Positions 58,700 to 64,000 of a DNA stretch of 64,000 bases are shown here, one piece after another (positions within the stretch are counted from its first letter, which is position 1; every line of letters starts with the position of its first letter). The position numbers were made by a program, and so were the translations under genes. The DNA is from Diphasiastrum complanatum (Eukaryota > Streptophyta > Lycopodiopsida > Lycopodiales > Lycopodiaceae): the NCBI GenBank assembly GCA_029204225.1, contig CM055092.1, forward strand, positions 62,646,692 through 62,710,691. Reading direction: 5' to 3'. The notes beneath the pieces are model-generated. The model did no database searches, was not told where the DNA came from, and was given only the letters and a program-made list of their open reading frames with translations.

Positions 58700-60308
58700 T
58701 TTAACCAATATTATTATTGAGCTCAAAATTTTAGTCTGATAAAAATAATTTAAAAAGATTATAACATATATTATGACCAGAGCATTCCATGATGAGCATA
58801 GCCAAACAAATTACCTGGCCACTGCGAAAAGCAAGCTAAAAAAGATTATCGTATTTAGTAAGGCTCTACGTAGGATTTTTTGAATCAAAAGGCAGGCCTG
58901 TCTCTTGAGCACATAGTTCTTTTAGCTCAAGTTGATTCACATCTCCTGCTTTGGAGACTCTCATGTATTCTTTGTGAAAAAAACGAATTCTTTGTATCAC
59001 GGTCATCTTCATCCGGTAGTCCTGATCAATATTGTGGTCCCAAGCCAATAATTTCGCTTCTTCCACTGTAGGCCAACAAATGCAATGGCACTCACAGTTC
59101 GAAAGCTTGGGATATGGGGATATTCTTGAGATGATTGTTTTTGAGCTTGTAAACTGTGTATCCCCCCAAGAACAAAAAAATGATATGAATCTAATAAAGA
59201 AAAATCAAAATTTGCAACATCGTTGCATTCATTGGGATCAACCAAAACAACAAAGGGAGTAACTATGGCCTGTGTATGATCTTTAAATTTTATTTTTAAA
59301 TTACGTACATATGTTTCATTAGACTATCTAACTTCCATTGGCCAATCTCCTGTTGTTGGGTCTACAGGTGGCCTATCACACTGATTTATGTCTAAAATTA
59401 AAGTTGTTTCTTTTATTTTTTTGGTTTTATGGATATCCTCTCTTAATTTGGCAAATTCGGAGATGTCTTGTAATGGGTGGATGGATGCACCAGGTAGCGA
59501 CAAAGATGGTTCGGTGGCGGCTTTTTTGCTTTCAGTAGAAGGGATGGACTTATGGCGATGTGTAGCCATGGTCTTTGGGTGTGACTTAGGTCTAGTGGGT
59601 GAAGTCTCAGCAATATTATGAGATCTTTTTGTTTTTGGGATGAGGGACGGCTACGGTTTCATCCTCAACATTTTCAGAGGCCGTCTTTGTGACCTGAGCA
59701 GTGGTAGAAGCGGGCTTGCGAGGTCCAATAGATACACCTTTTGAACTCCGTAATGAATAGACTGGATCTTTTCCCTCAGCAATAGCAGCTAAAACCATTT
59801 TCAAGCATTGCTTCATGCTCTGGACAGAAACAAAAATCAAGTTTAAAATATAATGACTAAAAGCTTAAATCTAAAAGTTTAAATAATTTTATATCTAATA
59901 ACAACTATGCTAAGTATGAAACAAACATGATTAAAAATATATTTTATAACTACTCACCAAAGTAACTAAAGCTTTATCAAAATAGGCTTTGATGGTCTCG
60001 TCCTGACAAAGTCGGATATTTATCATAGTCTCGCTCAAAATGAAAATAGAATGAGACTTATCCGTCTCCTTTACAAGTATATTCACAAAATCTTTTTCTT
60101 GATCCTCATCTTGTTGATCAGCAAGCAATCTTCCTTGAAGTTTGAATTGTGAGTCTCCTCTGCCAGGCTTCTCAGCTAAATGAATAAAAAGCTCCGAAAG
60201 CTTTGTGTTGTTGACCCCTTTGGTGAAATGGTACATGAATTTTTTCTTATCTTTTAATGGAATGTCTTGAGGTTTCCCCGAAATTTTAAGAAATCCTTGA
60301 CATTTCAA
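58700..60308 (-). pseudogene. ParB/sulfiredoxin-like domain protein gene (broken)
   Basis: Exon 1 (60308-59958, 117 codons) starts MKCQGFLKISGKPQ and ends at a GTGAGT donor. Exon 2 starts at 59819 after CTGTCCAG, in phase (SMKQCLKMVL). A basic Ser/Pro/Lys-rich region follows, then DINQCDRPPVDPTTGDWPME, a TAG at 59324, VTPFVVLVDPNECND, and FFVLGGIHSLQAQ with the GGxH motif of ParB/Srx-type folds. In another frame come VEEAKLLAWDHNIDQDYRMK and VIQRIRFFHKEYM. A weak continuation (LAFRSGQVICL) lies near 58810. At least two frameshifts and one stop are present. I recall this domain order from uncharacterised eukaryotic proteins, not from a named transposase. ParB folds bind DNA sites and CTP in bacteria; a DNA-binding role for the adjacent array is inferred. 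Confidence 0.6.
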
Positions 60309-60455
60309 AATATATCAAAGACAATTGAAAATTTGCAAAAAAAAAAAAGACTTTTTAGGAAAATTTAAAACGCTATCTTAATGAAAATGCTGAACATCTC
60401 AAAAGAATCACTTTTCTGAGACAAAGCGTTGTAAAACAAGAAAATACGAGTAGCG

Positions 60456-60994
60456 ACCTATGCTAAGCATAGGTTGTGGTCAAGTCCTTACTAACAACTT
60501 ATGCTTAGCATAGGACGGAGGCGAGATTCTTCAATTCTAATCTCCTTTCAACCTATGCTGAGCATAGCTTTCATCTCTGGTCCTATTCCAACCTATGCTC
60601 AGCATAGGTTAGCAAGCAAATTGCGAAGACATCCTATGCTCAGCATAGGTCGTTACTCGCGCGCTCTTGTCCAACCTATGCTGAGCATAGGATGTCTTCG
60701 CTATTTGCTTGCTAACCTATGCTAAGCATAGGTTGGAAGAGGACCAGAGATGCAACTTATGCTCAGCATAGGTCAAACCGTGGTAAGAATAAAGAAATAA
60801 CGCCGGAATCCTATGCTGATCATAGGATATTACTAAGGACCCGAGCACAACCTATGCTCAACATAGGTTAAAGGAGAAGACTGGTGCAGGCACCTATGCT
60901 GAGCATAGGTTACCCATGTTGCAAGAAGATGAATACAAATTAAAATATGAATATTTTCTAATGCAAGAATTTATTACCCATGCTAAGCATAGGG
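60456..60994. repeat. Array of twelve 19-bp palindromes ACCTATGCTNAGCATAGGT
   Basis: Sites start at 60456, 60497, 60551, 60591, 60632, 60674, 60715, 60755, 60809, 60850, 60892 and 60976. Each is a near-perfect inverted repeat around a central base. Spacings are 41, 54, 40, 41, 42, 41, 40, 54, 41, 42 and 84 bp. Sites 1-10 are mirror-symmetric about 60662, and 84 is twice 42. Flanking spacers are also inverted copies. The array lies between two divergent genes and resembles bacterial parS or iteron arrays and multi-site transposase-binding regions. Confidence 0.95.
60574..60750. repeat. Large inverted repeat at the array centre
   Basis: Arms of about 77 bp (60574-60650 and 60674-60750) match almost perfectly in inverted orientation around a 23-bp centre (60651-60673, with CTCGCGCGCTC). 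Weaker symmetry extends out to at least 60551 and 60773. Confidence 0.9.
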
Positions 60995-61006
60995 CAAAGC
61001 TAAAAA

Positions 61007-62644
61007 ATGACAATAATCTTACCGTCAAGAAATCTGGAAGCGAGAACGTATGCGGAATTTTATAGAAAGCCGTGCATTGGAGCACTTGTGTTTGATGGCA
61101 CTTTGGAGTCCAAGGTCTTTTTTAATTATCCCAATGTTCGAAATGATCCAAATTTGACGATCACCATTAAACATAAGATAATTTGCGAATTTGGTGAAAA
61201 TCTTCCATAAATACTTTATTTGCAACTTGACAACACTGCTAGGCAAAATAAAAATCAAACTGTTTTGGCATACTTGTCTATGCTAGTGGAGAAATTTTTT
61301 TTCAAAAAAGTAAAAATAGGATTTTTGTTGGTAGGACATACCCACGATCAAATTGATCAAATGTTTAGTTGCTTTTCTAAGAGGTTGAGACGCAAGAAAG
61401 CATTTTCATTACCAGTGCTTCAAAGCATTGTTGAGGAATTGTATGTGCCAAAGCCAAACGTGTCATTAATCAGACACACATATGATTTTTGTGATTATGT
61501 TAAGGCGTCCAATGAAACAGAGCGATGCGTAGCTAATATTAATGATATTAGCTTTCAGCACCAATTTAAAATCAAATGTAACAAATCAGGCATTATATTA
61601 TTATGGGGCAAACTATTTTCAAATTCAGTTTCGTGGCTACCTCTTGAAGGAGTTCGATTTTTGCTTAACATTCCATCGACTCAAATCAAGCTTGCTATGT
61701 TGTCTCCCTTGAAGTCCTTGCTAGAAGAACAAAAGACGCAAAGAGAACATCATGAGATTGATCCATTTGCCTCATTAATTTTTTTGGAATCAAGTATTCA
61801 AGCAGCTTATCATTTTTTTGATGAGTTTGATCAGCATTGGTGGATGGACTTTTTCAAGAAACAAAAAACAATCTCGAACATACATCAACAACTGATGAAT
61901 TGTATTGGCCTCATAAATTAGGAACATCAACTACGACTGTCGAACCTTCAGATCTTCTTCGAGATAATGATTTTCTGCAGCTTGTGCAAGGTGAGGAACG
62001 TGAAATTTATGTGGGCTCAAGGAAGAATAGGCAAAGTGTAAAAGCTGCAAAAATAAAATGGCGCGGTGATTTGAATGAAATCCAAATTGGAAGCCTTGTT
62101 GTACATCCATTTTGGATTGCCAAAGTACTTGGTTTTATTCAAAATAGCAATTAAACAAAAGTACTATGTGTCCATTGGTTGCGCACCACTTCAACGAATG
62201 CTTTTTTGGGAAGGTACGAACTTGAAATGTTGCAAGTAGATCCAAAGGGCAAGAGAAAGAGATTGCCAAAAAATCAACCAAGAGTCGACGATTTGAATCT
62301 ACAGGATGTAGATGTTTTGGCATTTAATTTTGAATTAACAATGACCAATCATCTACGAATGTCAACAATATCTATATTGAAAGAACGACTTGGATTACTT
62401 GAAAAACCATCATCCTCCACTCGTCATCAACAGAGAAAAGTTGATTTACAAGGTTTTTTTGTCAACATTAGATGCGGATTCTAAGGAAGACATGCCAATT
62501 GACTCTGATGAAGCAGACGGGTCTTCCACTTCATCAGCTAAAAACGAGAGTGTTGAGAATATGTCAAGTTCTGAATTGAAAGACATCAGTGAAAATTTCT
62601 TAGAAAATGTACTTTTAAAAAAAGAATGTGCAAATATAATTTAA
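61007..62644 (+). pseudogene. Transposase-like protein gene (probable DUF7869 family), broken
   Basis: The frame from 61007 reads KPCIGALVFDG and VRNDPNLTITIKHKI, a TAA at 61208, then LYLQLDNTARQNKN (61212) and FLLVGHTHDQIDQMFSCFSK (about 61322), then FSLPVLQSIVEELYVPKP. The LQLDN...GHTHxxIDQMFS pair is the signature of a widespread uncharacterised family with an RNase H/DDE-like look. A frameshift near 61855 leads to KNRQSVKAAKIKWRGDLNEI; a TAA lies at 62152; then WLRTTSTNAFLGRYELEML and DVDVLAFNFELTMTNHLR. The usual N-terminal half is missing: the frame starts just after the palindromic array. Probably a dead, truncated copy. Confidence 0.65.
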
Positions 62645-62689
62645 GTTATTTTGTATTTCAATGGGATTTTGAGTTTTATTGTAATTCTT

Positions 62690-63900
62690 TTGTGACTTTT
62701 CCCCATCGGTGTCTCCATCTGATCTCTGAAGGTAATCTTCTTCTTCTTCCAGTGGGTTATGACATCGGCCTAGTAGAGCCATGGTCATCCTAATAACACT
62801 TTATACGATGATTCTCTTCTAGTTCTTAATATTATAAAATCCATAAGGAACTTATGGTCTCCAATATAAACGATAACTTGGGACAATTCTCCTATTAGTG
62901 ATCTTCTAGTTGCATCAGCTAACCTGAAATGTCTTAATGTGGGTGCTATTCTATGATGAATGCCTAACTCATATGTTGTTTCTTCAGTTATTATGTTCAC
63001 GCTAGATCCAGAATCTATGGGCACACTATCTAAAATGCAGGCATTGATTACTACCTGAATCTCGGGTTGACCTTCATCACCGTAATTAACTAGTTTTACA
63101 TTGACTAATGGTAACTTCACTTTTCTTTTCTTTTTCCTTTGTAAAAATTGCTTAATTTCTTTCTTGTAATACTGATTATCGTCTAATAACTGTTTAAAGG
63201 GCATTTTGGAGACAAGATCTACTACTATATTATAAGAACGGGTTCTAAGTGGCGATAGACCTCTAGGTATCCGGCTACTTATAACTAGATCTAAAAATGG
63301 TACTTTCTTAACTTTTCTCGTTTCTTCCTCTAAAGCCTTTTTAGCTTCTGAACTAATATCAACATCATAATATTTTTCAGTAGGCCTATCAAGGTCTAAT
63401 TCTTTACTATTAGAAATTTTTACTCGTTGTTCTATGACTTTCGCTTTTTCTGTCACATTTTTCATGCTTTTCACAGATTTTGTCTTGGTTTTCTTCTTAT
63501 CTTTAAGAGTTGAAGAATCTTTACTACTTCTAGTAGTTACTTTATTTATCTCTACATCTAAATCAGGCCATTGATGGTCTTAATCTAATGATTCGAACTC
63601 TACTTCTATCCTCTGAACTATCATGTTAGTGTTAGTTTTAGATGGTCGAAGGTCATCTTTTCTAGGCGAGTTTACAAACCTTGGTTTAGACCGCAGTTAT
63701 TGTGGCTGAGGACATTCAGCAGTGACATGCCCTTCGCAATTACAGTTAGCACAGAGCGTCACATATCCTACTGACCTCCTGGGTTCAGGACAATCAGGCG
63801 AATAGTGACCCGGGGCTTTGCAATTGTAGCACGAACCTCTTACTCTGGGTAGTGGAGTGGAATTTCTTGTCCCTCCTCTACGCAAAATAGTGTACTGTTG
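62690..63900 (-). pseudogene. Ty3/gypsy gag zinc knuckles and aspartic protease
   Basis: On the minus strand, two CCHC knuckles (CYNCKAPGHYSPDC and CANCNCEGHVTAEC, 63885-63697) precede a protease frame (63474-62785). That frame holds VVINACILDSVPIDSGSSVN, where DSGSS is the catalytic motif, then FRLADATRRSLIGELSQVIV. Readable sequence continues past 62785 as PWLY...DVITHWKKKKITFR with two TGA/TAG stops. It is cut at about 62690 by the neighbouring element; the start of gag extends past the window edge. Confidence 0.85.
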
Positions 63901-64000
63901 ACCAGTACGCTATTTCGGTATAATGGTCTTTTGGTTAGTAGGAATTGTAGTATAAGCTACCTCCTCATGATTATTAATCGGACAGAGGAATAATTCCTCT

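Noticed and set aside
60456-60994. CRISPR-like array
   Set aside because: The genome is eukaryotic, the repeats are perfect palindromes, and the spacers are themselves inverted copies of each other, not unique sequences.

Overview
The window looks like nuclear DNA of a seed-free land plant, most likely a fern (lycophyte or bryophyte possible). Genes have many small exons and long introns with GT..AG borders. Two of them encode BK/Slo-type RCK-domain potassium channels, which I do not associate with flowering plants. The rest is nested, decayed Ty1/copia, Ty3/gypsy, LINE, hAT and SINE sequence. Everything here was read by eye; no database search was run.

Layout. (1) 166-1567, minus: a four-exon orphan gene. 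An 822-bp intergenic stretch with eight CACGTG boxes separates it from a divergently placed, broken CENH3-like histone H3 (2390-3061, plus) that carries an unusual C-terminal extension. (2) About 3230-21045 and 35265-52883 are two direct copies of one ~17.7-kb segment, offset by ~32 kb. Each carries a G-box/ABRE promoter-like region and a BK-like channel gene (17 resolved exons; 8870-20242 and 40022-52156). Fifteen of the 17 exons have identical lengths, both reading frames are open, and both share a GC-AG intron. A minus-strand LINE in intron 7 of both copies predates the duplication. A hAT element with 8-bp target duplication and a tRNA-like SINE with 16-bp target duplication are only in copy 2 and so came later. 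(3) 21045-35265, between the copies, is packed with retroelement debris: copia, gypsy gag, a nearly complete copia element (25480-30170) with a foldback inside its integrase, and two coding-like regions I cannot classify (30175-31860 plus; 33230-34574 minus). (4) 52884-58590 holds a solo copia-type LTR, an ~82-bp hairpin-forming tandem repeat and a second copia gag-integrase.

The most unusual region is 58600-62640. A minus-strand gene with a ParB/sulfiredoxin-like motif and a plus-strand gene of a large uncharacterised family (motifs QLDN and GHTHDQIDQMFS; I believe this is Pfam DUF7869) diverge from an array of twelve 19-bp palindromes, consensus ACCTATGCTNAGCATAGGT. The array is nearly mirror-symmetric in spacing and is embedded in a larger inverted repeat. 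Both genes have stops and frameshifts, so this copy is probably dead. The arrangement suggests a mobile or selfish element with a parS-like or iteron-like array. The window ends inside a minus-strand gypsy gag-protease (62690-63900).
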